NCBI GenBank assembly: GCA_905479905.1
Contig: CAJQOK010000085.1
Location: forward strand, 1 to 6,985
Direction: 5' to 3'
Source: an uncultured Aliterella sp.
GTDB lineage: Bacteria; Cyanobacteriota; Cyanobacteriia; Cyanobacteriales; Chroococcidiopsidaceae
DNA: 6,985 nt
Part shown: piece by piece, positions 6,782 to 6,985 of the stretch
Layout: each line of letters begins with the position of its first letter
Position numbering within the stretch: position 1 is the first letter of the stretch
Made by a program: the position numbers and the translations under genes
The notes under the pieces: model-generated
Seen by the model: only the letters and a program-made list of their open reading frames with translations
What the model was told of the DNA's origin: nothing
The model's database searches: none

Positions 6782-6892
6782 ATGTCATACTCAAGTAGTT
6801 TAAACGACAAAGAGTGGATGCTAATCGAGCCATTGTTGCCCCACAAGAAGAAAACCAGACCTCCAGAATGGGTAATGGCGCAGACCTGTTGA
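6782..6892 (+). pseudogene. truncated IS5-type transposase, N-terminal fragment
   Basis: ATG 6782 opens a 36-residue frame beginning MSYSSSLNDKEW and continuing IEPLLPHKKKTRPPEW. I recognise this as the N-terminus of IS5-family transposases with the DUF4096-type leader. Similarity stops after PPEW (about 6871), and the frame ends at TGA 6890-6892. The catalytic DDE region is absent, so no active protein can be made. The break coincides with a sequence like an IS1-family left end, which suggests a nested insertion. The IS5-type element must have had some DNA upstream of its transposase, which would place its left end inside the 3' end of the second halogenase-like gene. Confidence 0.75.
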
Positions 6893-6985
6893 TGCGAGGT
6901 CAGAATTGTGCTTTGATCAAGGTAGAGTATTCAATATAAAAATTCACCAATGGTTCAAGGGGCCAGTTCACTGCCCAAAATGTGA
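6871..6985 (+). mobile_element. probable left end of an IS1-family element with the start of its InsA-like gene, cut by window end
   Basis: From 6871 the sequence GGTAATGGCGCAGACCTG, with TTGAT following, agrees at 15 of 23 positions with the left end of E. coli IS1 as I remember it (GGTGATGCTGCCAACTTACT, then GAT). It begins exactly where the IS5-type transposase loses similarity. About 65 bases in, the frame at 6936-6985 reads IKIHQWFKGPVHCPKC. The CPKC resembles the CPSC zinc-finger start of IS1 InsA, which lies at a similar distance from the IS1 end. A standard start codon for this frame is not evident (ATA at 6936, TTG at 6906). The element continues beyond the window, so the assignment is provisional. 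Confidence 0.45.

Noticed and set aside
6868..6939. Short ATG open frame (23 codons) across the IS junction
   Set aside because: It has no ribosome binding site or family resemblance and overlaps the putative IS1 terminus.

Overview
The window looks cyanobacterial. The octamer GCGATCGC (HIP1, a cyanobacterial hallmark) occurs six times in under 7 kb (146, 919, 2551, 3084, 3659, 6644), where about 0.1 would be expected by chance. The AT-leaning codon use and an all-RTX protein with a cyanobacterial-style C-terminus agree. I cannot name the genus. All genes lie on the + strand.

Layout: (1) 1-1602 is the 3' end of a large gene whose start lies outside the window. The visible part is an integrated 4'-phosphopantetheinyl transferase (PPTase) domain followed by two hot-dog-fold domains. 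The second resembles the stand-alone thioesterases of enediyne biosynthesis, so I read it as the C-terminus of an iterative type I polyketide synthase of the PksE/PUFA-synthase kind. (2) 1722-2690 encodes a protein made almost wholly of 24 in-register RTX nonapeptides plus a C-terminal type I secretion-like module. (3) 2691-3174 holds a decayed gene for a small membrane protein, with a lost start, a one-base frameshift and a nonsense codon. (4) 3175-4941 and 5006-6769 are tandem paralogues of flavin-dependent halogenase-like enzymes. They keep the Rossmann GxGxxG and the halogenase WxWxIP motif but have an altered active-site loop and a large conserved C-terminal region. (5) 6782-6985 is insertion-sequence debris: an IS5-type transposase start cut off by what looks like the left end of an IS1-family element.

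Interpretation: the synthase end and the two halogenase-like enzymes form a plausible fragment of a natural-product locus. An iterative PKS would activate its own carrier domain, build and release a chain or keep it tethered, and the paired flavoenzymes would halogenate or oxidise it. The RTX protein and the dead membrane gene lie between them, so one shared operon is not proven. The strongest candidate for something undescribed is the pair of atypical halogenases together with the PPTase-hotdog-hotdog synthase terminus.
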